DNA of 64,000 nucleotides from Glandiceps talaboti (Eukaryota; Hemichordata; Enteropneusta; Spengelidae): NCBI RefSeq assembly GCF_964340395.1, contig NC_135569.1, positions 2,558,900 to 2,622,899 of the forward strand, read 5' to 3'. Shown piece by piece: positions 53,433 to 64,000 of this stretch (position 1 is its first letter; each line of letters starts with the position of its first letter). The notes under the pieces were generated by a model. It saw only the letters and a program-made list of their open reading frames with translations, ran no database searches and was not told where the DNA came from. The position numbers and the translations under genes were made by a program.

Positions 53433-54330
53433 GTAAGTTGGTTTTTAGCAACTCGCCACCTACTGTTGAATTAATCGACATCCCTATAGAAAAAAATGAA
53501 TTCTATAGATTTAGTTTCATTGATCGTTCACTGTACCATTAATTTGGCGCCTTGAAAATTGCACTGTCCTGACGTTACGCACGAATTATGTATTTCCATA
53601 CTTCCGTTTGTTTTGTCATGTTTCATCGTCACCGAACAAGACATATCTGAGCGTAACCCCGTGATACTGAAACTCGAATACTCTGAAAGTCTCTGAAACT
53701 CGAATACTCGGTCTCTGAAAGTCGTGTACATTGAAAGGTATATTTAACAAGTAGCTCCCCTGAGGCAATCGGGTAACGAACTGGAAAACTCTTCCCATTC
53801 TTCGACACAAATGGCTTGGAAATGTTTTGTGCAGAAATTGCCATTTTGCCTCACATTTTAAAAAGGAATAGCCAAATATTTTCATTTCAATTTATGAAAC
53901 ACTAACCCGACGATTTATCGATACTTCATCGAATTCCGTAAAAGGGTACTTCGTGATAATACTGTTAGCACCAAAATGTACTCAATTTTCTCATAATTAA
54001 TTCAATTTTTCTTGAAAAGTACTCAAATCTCGAGAGTAATTATGATTTTACAGTTTAATTTACATAGCTAAATATGATTTTATACTGAGAGAGGCTTGAC
54101 ATTTCTGACCCCTGACAAATGGCGCGCTAAACAGGCAGACGACAACTACACGTATCTTGTCAATCATGACACGAATATAGCAAAGAACCTCCAGCAGAGT
54201 ACAATTGCGGGCAAAAAGCTAACTTTACATTGGTGTTGTCCACGATCTCATTAAGTTTCCTCAAGTTTTGTTCTCCTGATTCAGTGTCCCTTTGACATAC
54301 TGTTACTGCATTGTTCCTTTATTTCCACAG

Positions 54331-54383
54331 CAAAATTAGTGTTTTCTCGTTGCCTACCGCACTACAAAGGCGTGAGAGCCTTG
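54331..54383 (+). CDS. Candidate exon 3 of the putative secreted protein
   Basis: A strong acceptor (TTGTTCCTTTATTTCCACAG) at 54330 and a GTGAGC donor at 54384. In the phase left by exon 2 it is open and encodes PKLVFSRCLPHYKGVRAL, adding a cysteine; the donor is again phase 0. Later exons were not identified. ORF closure at 54840 (RFY, stop) and 55431 (EIITIYVHRCL, stop) are both possible. Confidence 0.25.
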
Positions 54384-56010
54384 GTGAGCGCGGGGGGAAG
54401 CGAACTCCTTGATGTAAACAACATTCAGAAATATAGCAACCTATAATCAGAAATTTTGTTGAATGGAAACCCCTGTCCACTTGGCGCCAGATAAAGTTTG
54501 TATGACGAAAAACTAGTAGACTTCTGAGGAAGGTAGAAAATACACAACAGATTTTTGTCCTTCGCGGTTACGTCATCATTTGTTGACGAATACCGGACGA
54601 TGTTTGCAGAGTTGCACCGTTGTCTATTTCAATGTGAGTTGGCATGCACTCAAAGTATAGAACGGCAAAGTAGAAAGGCCTGGACACCCTATTAGCAATT
54701 GCACATTAAAGTCGAGTGAAAGGTGTTACCATGGATACCGAAGGAAAAAATGCACTTGATTACAGGATGTAGTAAACAGTAAATTAGCCCTGAATGAAGG
54801 GCAGAATCGGTGTAAGCCACACGTGACAACAGAGTGAGTCTACTCTTTCAGCGGTTCTATTAATCAATTAACACTTTGAATAGCGGGGAGCGCTTATTAA
54901 GGCCCACAACACTACATGCTAATTAGCATTGGCATTGCACGACCGTCTGCCAATGCTGGAGATAATTATTAGAAAAAATAACCCCAAAGTTTTGCAGAAA
55001 CTGGTCTACGTGGCATCCCAAGCGGAAATATCATAATCTCGACACCAATGTGGACAAGAAGTTAATTAAGATAGGTGGTTTTCAGGAATTAAAAACCTGT
55101 CCCACTTTTATAGTGACCTCGACAGAGGTATGCGACGAGAACACCCAACGACAAGATACCCACCACTAGGATCTAAATTAATTAACCTGGGTAGAAGAAA
55201 AAGGGAAAGTGTTGAGAATTTCAATACCGTACCAATCTTGAATACAAGTTGAAGACAAAACAACAGTAGAGCGGGTTTCTAGTCATTATCAATTTGACAA
55301 TGAACTTTGCATAGGTTTAGCGGATTAGTCTTCATCAGGGAAATCGAAAATCTAACTTTTTGACACAAGTTACTCAGTGAATGAGAGCAATTGATAAACA
55401 ATGTATAATTCGATATACGTATATTTCAGGAAATCATTACCATATATGTTCATCGCTGTCTATGACGTCATTGGTACATTGTACCAATCAGTTATAAAAT
55501 GTCAATTTACTATTTCGGTGATTTTCCCGGGCTTAAAACTTTCGTCTACACGGTCTACCAAACAGTAGTTCATTATTGTGTTGAAATTGTCGGCAGAAAT
55601 CAGAGATTTAACATGTATGTATCCAAACCAAATTTACAGAAGATTAAATTCACGTCAGTTCGCGAAAGTAGCGAATTAGGGGGCGTGGTCTATATGTTTG
55701 TTTGATTGATTGATTGATTGCAGTTATATATACTGTTCGTCATATCAATCAACGTACCTTTACTATAGGACCTTGATAGAATCAAGAACAACACCAATGT
55801 AGATGTATTGATTACGTCATCACTGACCGCTACTGTAACTAACCAATGGGAAACAAGTGTTTTTTGTCAAAAATCACAATATTTGTCATATGTTGACAAG
55901 TTAGTATTAATCGACATTCACTGATTTCCGGTTCGTCGTGTAGACTTTGTTGTATTGAGTAAAATACGTTGACGTTAGTAATTAGTTTTCTTCTTTCACA
56001 CTCAACTATC
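54384..56010. other. Probable intron or 3' region, no clear exon
   Basis: AT-rich. One TGACGTCA at 55463 and a short TTGA run at 55702-55720. Confidence 0.35.
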
Positions 56011-56014
56011 ATGT

Positions 56015-56572
56015 TTCTTTTAATATCCGGCTTGTCGATTGGTTAATAACTTTCATGTTTCTTTATCCGGCTTGTCGATTGGTTAATAACTTTCATGTTT
56101 CTTTATCCGGCTTGTCGATTGGTTAATAACTTTCATGTTTCTTTATCCGGCTTGTCGATTGGTTAATAACTTTCATGTTTCTTTATCCGGCTTGTCGATT
56201 GGTTAATAACTTTCATGTTTCTTTATCCGGCTTGTCGATTGGTTAGTAACTTTCATGTTTCTTTATCCGGCTTGTCGATTGGTTAGTAACTTTCATGTTT
56301 CTTTATCCGGCTTGTCGATTGGTTAATAACTTTCATGTTTCTTTATCCGGCTTGTCGATTGGTTAGTAACTTTCATGTTTCTTTATCCGGCTTGTCGATT
56401 GGTTAGTAACTTTCATGTTTCTTTATCCGGCTTGTCGATTGGTTAGTTACTTTCATGTTTCTTTATCCGGCTTGTCGATTGGTTAGTAACTTTCATGTTT
56501 CTTTATCCGGCTTGTCGATTGGTTAGTAACTTTCATGTTTCTCATCCGCTTTGTCGATTGGTTAATGACTTT
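56015..56572. repeat. 40-bp minisatellite, about 13 units
   Basis: The unit is TTTCATGTTTCTTTATCCGG, CTTGTCGATTGGTTAATAAC. Copies are almost identical apart from ATAAC/GTAAC in the last block and diverged outer units. Each holds CGATTGG, an inverted CCAAT box. Confidence 0.97.
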
Positions 56573-57589
56573 CGTGTTTTTTTTTACTTGCCGTCAATGA
56601 CTTGATTGAAACCATACTATTGCTAACTACTGTATTTGGAGTCACGCTGTTTTCCATCTTTCGATTCCATTCTATTTTATAATCTATTTATCATTAAATC
56701 ACTTTATAATTTCTATCAAATAGTGTATGTTCACATGTATACAAAAATTCAATCTGTACGGCAACATGAGTCGCGCACCAATCTGAAGGCACTTTACTGT
56801 TTTCAAAAGTTGACGTTTCGTTTACAGAGTGGTAAATAAATATACCTTGGATTAAAACAACGTACTGATTGTTGATGTATTGTATACTGTTCACTATTGA
56901 ACGTTCCAACTGCGTTTATTTGCAATTGCTGACTGGCCATGGGACGACGTATCCGACTTGTGGAATGTAAACGCTTTGTTGTGATGTAGTATCAATTGAA
57001 AGTGTTTTTGGAATCGAGACAGTGCGATTCACTTAAAACCAAGCTATTTTTTGTTAAGAATAGCATAAATTATCACACTTGTAAGGGTAAATATTTTTCT
57101 TAGTAGAGACGGGGGCGCTATTAAAGTTGAAGTTTCAAAATCCGTATTCGGAAAACAAAGTGTATAGTAAAGGAAACGTTAACACAAATATTTCGGGTTG
57201 AATGCACTCCTTTGCACAGTCCTTTCAAGACCCCCCCCCCCCCCGTCATGAATGCCATACAGGGGACATTGACTTCATGGAAAATTCAAACGACTCGTTT
57301 GACCTCACATCACGTGACATCATCATAAATGCACTTCGAAAACTGCTCGATTGAACTTCGTTCGGCTTGCAATTCTCTTGAAATCTCTGTGAAAATGAAA
57401 ATTGTCACAGGGTAGCGGGTAGAGATAGCAGCATGGCTACAAGGGAAAAGTGGCAAAGAAGAGGGTGGACTATTCATAATTATGTGTCAAGTCGAAATTA
57501 TTAATATTACGCTAACATTCCATATAAATAGTTGCATAACTTTTATATCCATACTGGGTGTCAAGAATTGCACTACGTTAACCTGCAAC

Positions 57590-57631
57590 AACAAACAAAC
57601 AAACAAACAAACAAACAAACAAACAAACACC
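57590..57631. repeat. (CAAA)n microsatellite
   Basis: About nine units; a C run (57229-57244) lies upstream. Confidence 0.95.
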
Positions 57632-58411
57632 GAAGAAGAAAATATTGGCATTTCAGTTGTAGAGCAGTGAACTTTACTAGTCTGTGGTGTAACTTGCACT
57701 GCACTTTGAGCAATGATAAGAAGTAGTAAAAAGCAGCACCGTTGACCCCTTGACTTTGAACACCTACTCCAGGTGCCTGAAGGCTAACTTAGATCTTTCA
57801 ACCCTAGCATTGAATTTGTGCGGATTTCAATATCCGACAAGTGTATAAAGTAAACGTAGGGACATAAACATTTAGAAACACACTGCTGACTTCTTGTGTT
57901 TCAGTTAACGAGTAGGGGGTTAACCATTGGTGTCAACTTTTAACAGCACTGAGATTAGTATGTCAAGTCTGTTGTGGCGTCAAATTGCATCTACACGTCC
58001 CCTTCTATTATTACAAATCATTTCTACAATGTTCAGACCAACATCTTTGGTGAAGTAGGGCGGTGGCAGAGAATGTCCTGTGCAAGTAAGCAAGCACCCA
58101 GTGACGAGTTTGCCGTGTTTTGAGATAGCGGGGAGTAATGGATAAAAGAAAGGCGACGACACGCGTCTCCTCCAAGTATTTGGAGTTTTCCTGAAAACGT
58201 CGAAAGTGGGCAACCACACCCTGACTGTCTTTCAGATGAAAATATCAATATCATGTTTAATCATTGTGACAAATGTTTTGTTCGGCACGATATTGTTGTT
58301 CGGCAACGCACGTTTTTGTCATTCACCGCGGATTATTCAAAGCATTGCATACAACAATATTTGCCAAATGTTTTTAATTATTCAAACTATTAACATTTCT
58401 TAATTCATTAT

Positions 58412-58467
58412 TCAATCAATCAGTCGGTCAGTCCGTCAATTATTATTATAAATAATGAACCAATCAG

Positions 58468-58506
<39 letters not shown>

Positions 58507-58657
58507 GTCAGTCAGTCAGTCAGTCAGTCAATTAGTGAATCAATCAATCAATCAATCAACCAATTAGTTAGTTAGTCAGTCAGTCAGTCAATGAATTAAT
58601 TAACAAATCAGTCAGTCAATCTGTATCTGTCTGTATCTGTATAATACAATCAATCAG

Positions 58658-58714
<57 letters not shown>

Positions 58715-58735
58715 TAACCAACCAACCAATCAACC
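58412..58735. repeat. (CAAT)n/(CAGT)n/(CAAC)n mosaic array
   Basis: Tracts of CAAT, CAGT, TTAG and CAAC units, similar in make-up to the array at 20023-20225, followed by AACGC units at 58752-58780. Confidence 0.95.
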
Positions 58736-58989
58736 AACACAGCACAACGAAACGCAACGCAACGCAACACAACGCAACAAGACACTGTACGCAAATACAT
58801 ATTGATAATTCATTCACTCATGCCCACATACAACTTGTAGTTAATAGAATGTATGAACACATGATACTTGTAGGAAATAGGTAGTTTTTATGGGAGTACA
58901 CTTGAAATGGAGTGTAAAACGTGTATCCTACAGAATCGTGTAAAACGTATATGATACAGAGAGTCACTTTGATTTATTTGAAACTTTAC

Positions 58990-59084
58990 TGTAAGTCCAT
59001 CTAAACCAATAGACAATGTCACTTCCACTGATTTCTTATCCAGTTGACAATGTCCTTTCCACGTTCTTGCCAAACTACTTGTGC
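58990..59084 (-). CDS. Weak candidate exon, PTB-like strand motif
   Basis: On the minus strand, a good acceptor (TTTCCAAACTATCATTGCAG) precedes two bases and then 31 codons, TSSLARTWKGHCQLDKKSVE and VTLSIGLDGLT, up to a GTAAAG donor. A helix ending in W followed by K..VEVTLSIGLDGL resembles the middle of PTB/PID domains (helix, then two strands with a hGh turn). No adjoining exons were found, so this is a suggestion only. Confidence 0.22.
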
Positions 59085-59179
59085 CTGCAATGATAGTTTG
59101 GAAAGAAATGAAGTTTGTCCGCGAGGAACTCCTGAATCGAGATCTGCTCCATACATTGTAAGAGGTGACACAGTCCAAT

Positions 59180-62100
59180 TTTAAACTCTGTTTTTTATAT
59201 AAATAATTACTTTACACACAAAACTCAACTCTTATTTATGTATACTTTGATGTGAGTACAAAATAACTCTTTAGCAATGGTCTACGAATGGACAATTGTT
59301 GTACGATGCCTGGTCCTGCTGATTGCAATGACAATTTCTTTGTGCACTCGAAATTATGTCATTCAAATGCTAAATTTACATCACTATACACAATACTACA
59401 CATTTCCTGATAATTTCAGATAGTTGCAGTAAGTAGAATCTTACGTAAATCAGAAGAAGTTTAGATTAAGAGTTTGCCAATCGTAAGACAAGACAAGTAA
59501 AATACCACTTAGTTTACCAGCAAGGAAGTTTTTCGCACGACTTAGTTAACAAACAAGTTATTTGTTCGGTCAGATACACAGCCTTCATACAAAGGAAAAA
59601 GACAAGGGAGAAAAATAACATTTAGAATGTAAATACTTGGCATACTCTCCTTGCGTGTACATCATTACCAACTCGGCGGGTTTTATTGAGATCTTTGTGG
59701 TCGACTTTTACTGTGAGAAAAAAGAGGAGAAATGTTTTGAAAACAAATGAAAATATATAAATGATTTGATGTGATACATTGTGAGGTCGTTGACAAATGT
59801 CGTTAAGACATGTCTCAGTAATTGGCTTGTATATCGGGGAACCAATGCATTCTATAATTGGTAGAAAGTGTTCGTGACTGATATAAAAGAGTCGGACATC
59901 CCTTAGTAAGTCGTAAGTGTCTTGGCCTAACCAATTAAGGTCTAGAAGCCAAAACATTATGAGGGATGTACGTGCTGAAATCAGATTTAGGTAACAATTG
60001 AAACTTGTATAAATGTAAATGTGACATGAACAAGGACTTTAAGTGGTCTCCACGTGACTTTAGATCTGGTAGAGGAAAGGGTGCCACCTTTAAAATACGT
60101 TTAGTTTGTACTAGTGGATGGGAATATTGTCTGAGTGCTCTCCAGAGACCGTCATATGTAATGGTGTCTGACATACTTCGGGCTCCATGCAGATTTGGTG
60201 GAGTTTTTACCGATGGGCGATATCATTCATTTAAGTAGTCTAGAGGGTATTTGTGGATTTGAATCTCATTGTGGCTGAAGAGAGATTTTGAGAATCGAAG
60301 CCACAGATAGCATTTAGACTACCATGCAAGATAATGGGTATAGCTACAAATACGTGATATTGGTTTCCTCAATAATTTTTAACCAGAATTAGTGTCCATA
60401 TACCACGGATTTTAGATATCAGAATTTTCCTGTTTAGAAGGTATATGCTTAGGGTGATAAAGGAAAATATAGGAGAACGTGTTTATTCAAACTGTAATAT
60501 CACATTAAAAACTAGCTTACAACGTATAATTAATCGCTGTCCGCATCTAGTGTGGGCTAAAAAAGTCACGCCACTAAGACCATCGTCACCACAGTCATAC
60601 TTGATTGGTCAACCATCCAAGAGCGACACGGTCACAATTTTAATAAACTTGTCAACAAATGTGTTACTAACAAAGTACCATCATACCTTTCTGAACTTAT
60701 AACAACTAAAGATACCGTTTTCATCAATACAACACAGGGACCAAATTCCACATTGCGAAAGCCCACTCCAAATCGTTCCGATACTGGGCATCCATCGTCG
60801 AAAATAGTTCATCAATCTAATGATTTAGGGTTGTATCTGTTCCGTATATGTGTAATGTATTTGCATTTTATTCCAATTGCACGAAAAACAAATTATTGGT
60901 GCATTGCCGACAATAAATATATATAAAAATAAAATAAATAAATGTAAATAAATGTAAATAAAATAAAGTAAATGAGTCGTATAGTTGACTGACGTGTAGC
61001 AGATTACTATTATCTATACCGATTCTGATGCTAACTTTGTAGTCATAAAAATCAACGAAGAGAATCGCAAAGGTAACTTCTCTGAAAAATGAATCATACT
61101 TTCCAAATTGCAATTAGTAAACTATTAATTTGCATGTCAAAAGAAAAGTCAACCCACCAATCAGCGAGTTGCTCTTCATGGGATTGATGGTCCAATAGCA
61201 GCTCCTTATATAGTCTAATAATAAAAGCAACTATGATTTATAATTCAACCTCTCATTCTACAGATCTAATATTGAACGAGTAGTAATTGCGTACGACAAT
61301 TAGTAATATTTTAGAGATACATTCAAAGAGATAGGTTCCGCTATTAGTTGACCAGGTTATTACGTTCAAGTTGTACGAAGGAAGTTTACTACCCCCCAAG
61401 AGCAAAACGACGTTTATCTCGTTATACAACCATATTTCCGCCAAACGGAACTGTCAGAAATTAAGTCTATATAATTTGGTACGTATTTTCTTGTTTCTGA
61501 AATGAAGTGTGTATTGTAGCACATTCAGTTGGTAATAACTCCGATGTTTTCTCAGTGTTGGTCTACTAATAGCAATTAATTAGTATGAATATTGTCAATA
61601 TGAGGGTAATTCAAACAATTAAGCCTACTTTTATGAACATCCTGTATATATTTGGTAAAACAAATAATCCTTAGTTTAGCCCAATGGCTGTAACTAAATC
61701 CAGGGTTGCAAAATCCCCCCTCCGTCGATTCATCATCTACCCACACATCTTCCAAACCCATCTCTTTCTCTTCCACCTCCTCATGTTGTCATCCTCCTTG
61801 TCATCACATCACCATCGTCATCCCCTCCTCCTCCTCCTCTTCTCTCCATCCTCCACATGCCCCCCCCCCCTCCAGCTCCTGGTGACAAACGGAAAATTAC
61901 ATTTAATATAGGTGAGATACTATTCCACAATGACGAACCATATTTATATACATCATAATAACAAACTTGATTCACATAACGTTGTATAAGCAGCAGGCGA
62001 TTATCGGCGCCAGACTACATTGATTTCACTGTCAAACACTGGAACGGTTGAGATTAAACAATTTCCAGAGTTCTTTTTCCTTCCTGTACTCTATTCTATT

Positions 62101-64000
62101 AGTACAGTATTCCTAATCACGTGACACACAGTTACATGAAAAATACGACGTCGCTTTAAAATATAAAAGGTTAACCTTGAACTTGGCAATATAATATATG
62201 GGCTTGCCATTTGTGTCTCCTTAGCTGGTAAAGCTCTTGATGCACGTTAATCACTTTCCCGATCATTCCTTCCGGACATCGTCACATTTATCGTCAAACG
62301 ATCCAGGGTATCAGAAATGAGCGTACGCCAGTAATCATCTCGCAAATCATCCTACGTTAGTTTACAATATCTAGCATTTATCAAGCCTTGACGGTGTGCA
62401 TGTAATGGTATTTGTTTTGCCATTGCCAAACAGTGACAGTGTACCACTTTACTGATCAGATATGAAAACATATCCCAGTCACGTGACGGCAAAGAACAGC
62501 ATATCAACTATAAAATGAAAACAGTGATTATATGAACATTGTACTTGTGCAACCGGAATGCTTTGTTTTGAGCTCAAGAGACATTTCAAATGTTTATATT
62601 GCTTTGAATATATAATTATGTATATATCTGTATGAGGTTACTATGGTAATATTTATGTATGAGGTTACGTTACTATGGTAATATTTCTAAGGAAGCAAGG
62701 GTGTTGTAGGTTTATTTCCGGACAGAAACCTTCGGCTTACTCTCAATTTCACATCGTAAGGTTTATATATTTAAGTTTACAAATGCAAGAAAATTACCGA
62801 AAGCTAGAGAAAAATAATTATTGGGTTATCATTTATACTTATCATTTACAACCCCCCTCCCCACCCCCACGTACGTAATATGTATTAATTTCAACATTAC
62901 CACACAAAACGTACGAATGTATATTACAGCTCATGGCAAATGAGAATATATATCGCACTATGAAATGTACATGTCGAGAAACAGTTCTGCAAAGATACTT
63001 CCGGTCAGGACAGCATATGTTATCGTTTGCATTTGTGAACGAAATAGAAAAACAGTCTGTTTGTAATCAAAATAGTCGCCTTTGATTATATTTTCGCTAG
63101 TAGCTTACGTTGGCATCGTTACTGGCACGTTCCACGCGTGTCCTCATTGGAATTGAAGACTATTTTAACTTACCCATGACAACCAGAAGCCGACAATGTG
63201 TATGCAACTATAATCCAAATGTGATGTAAATCTTATCCACTGACGACCGACCATACGTCAGAATGGGATTGTGAAATCTTTATTCGGTCGATTATATTTT
63301 GCAAAATTTAATGTCGTTTTGGCGGGAAATCGATTTAATTTGCAAACTATCTCCCGACTGTTTGACGCCAACAGCTATTGTCGTTGCAAACAAGATTGAC
63401 TATGTTTCCGTGCTCTATTAGTTTCCAACTAAGTCATAGTTTTGTTATCTTCAACGTCAATTTCTCATCCGTAGGTTTCAAGGAGTCCATATTTTAACCT
63501 GCCCCGAAAATAGAAAAAAGAAAGACATATATGGGAATGGGTATTTTATATTTTATAAGGACATTCTTTGGTTCATTCAGTTGGTTGTTTGGTTATATTT
63601 TGAACTGTCCCGCCCAACTTGTTCTAGGATGTCGTCAACAACGCAGTTGTTATCTTATTTATGGGATTAATTATTATTTCAAAAGGTGGACATAAAACCA
63701 TGTTTGGTATGTAAATGACATAGGAAAGGCTAAATACACTGTCACTAACCTACAATATATATACTAGCATACCATTGATTTTTGTTCCAGGCTAAAAAAA
63801 ATTCATAATTATTCTGTTAGTTTACCCCAAATTGTCTCTCGCCGCAAGCTCTAGTTATATTAAACCACGTGACCTAATTTTTACCACTCATCGATGTGTG
63901 TACAAAATTCAAGGTCGTTGAAAGTTAATGGATATTAAGGCGGGAGGAACCCATAGCGCACAGTCCTCTGGCGCCAAGTATAAATACAAATAACACTAAT
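59180..64000. other. Intergenic or intronic, no gene seen
   Basis: AT-rich unique DNA with a CCTCCTCC-rich spot at 61790-61875 and a tandem ATGAGGTTACTATGGTAATA duplication at 62632-62687. Overlapping open frames on both strands at 59622-60240 lack start codons or domains and are not called. Confidence 0.45.

Noticed and set aside
59622-60240. Overlapping ORFs on both strands
   Set aside because: No ATG-led frame with family features, no splice signals that extend them; could be transposon debris but nothing diagnostic is visible.

Overview
The window is animal nuclear DNA. It is AT-rich and intron-rich, has consensus GT..AG splice sites, and is crowded with simple repeats (GACA, ATGT, GA/CT, GT and CAAT families), minisatellites and small transposon remnants. 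Nothing is bacterial or viral. The gene types and repeat style suggest a marine invertebrate (hemichordate, cephalochordate or lophotrochozoan), but the sequence alone does not settle this.

Layout, left to right, mostly + strand. (1) 508-17209: 24 exons that join in frame into the last 1013 residues of a P5B-type ATPase (ATP13A2/3-like polyamine transporter). The N terminus lies upstream of the window. Its introns hold a CRE-bearing 36-bp tandem repeat, a short inverted-repeat transposon, LINE or SINE tails and microsatellites. (2) 17210-23126: intergenic, with two related TGACGTCA-rich repeat blocks, a possible LTR remnant or upstream promoter exon, and a minus-strand tRNA-derived SINE. (3) 23127-26135: a complete six-exon, 278-residue class I SAM-dependent methyltransferase. 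(4) 26136-51200: no convincing gene. It holds two inverted-repeat elements, a 30-bp satellite, long triplet, ATGT, CT and GA arrays, and two RFX X-box palindromes, one inside a dense octamer/X-box/CRE cluster. Weak gene candidates lie near 28.4 kb (+) and 30.4 kb (-). (5) 51509-54383: a good signal-peptide exon and two further candidate exons whose phases fit, suggesting a small secreted cysteine-containing protein of unknown family. (6) 54.4-64 kb: a 40-bp CCAAT-bearing minisatellite, CAAT arrays, and one weak minus-strand exon that could be part of a PTB-like fold.

The two firm genes have unrelated jobs (endolysosomal polyamine export, small-molecule methylation), and nothing shows joint regulation. 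The most unusual features are the excess of TGACGTCA palindromes spread by tandem repeats, a clean 248-bp fold-back transposon with 9-bp target duplication, a dispersed repeat family with three diverged copies, and the possible secreted-peptide gene.
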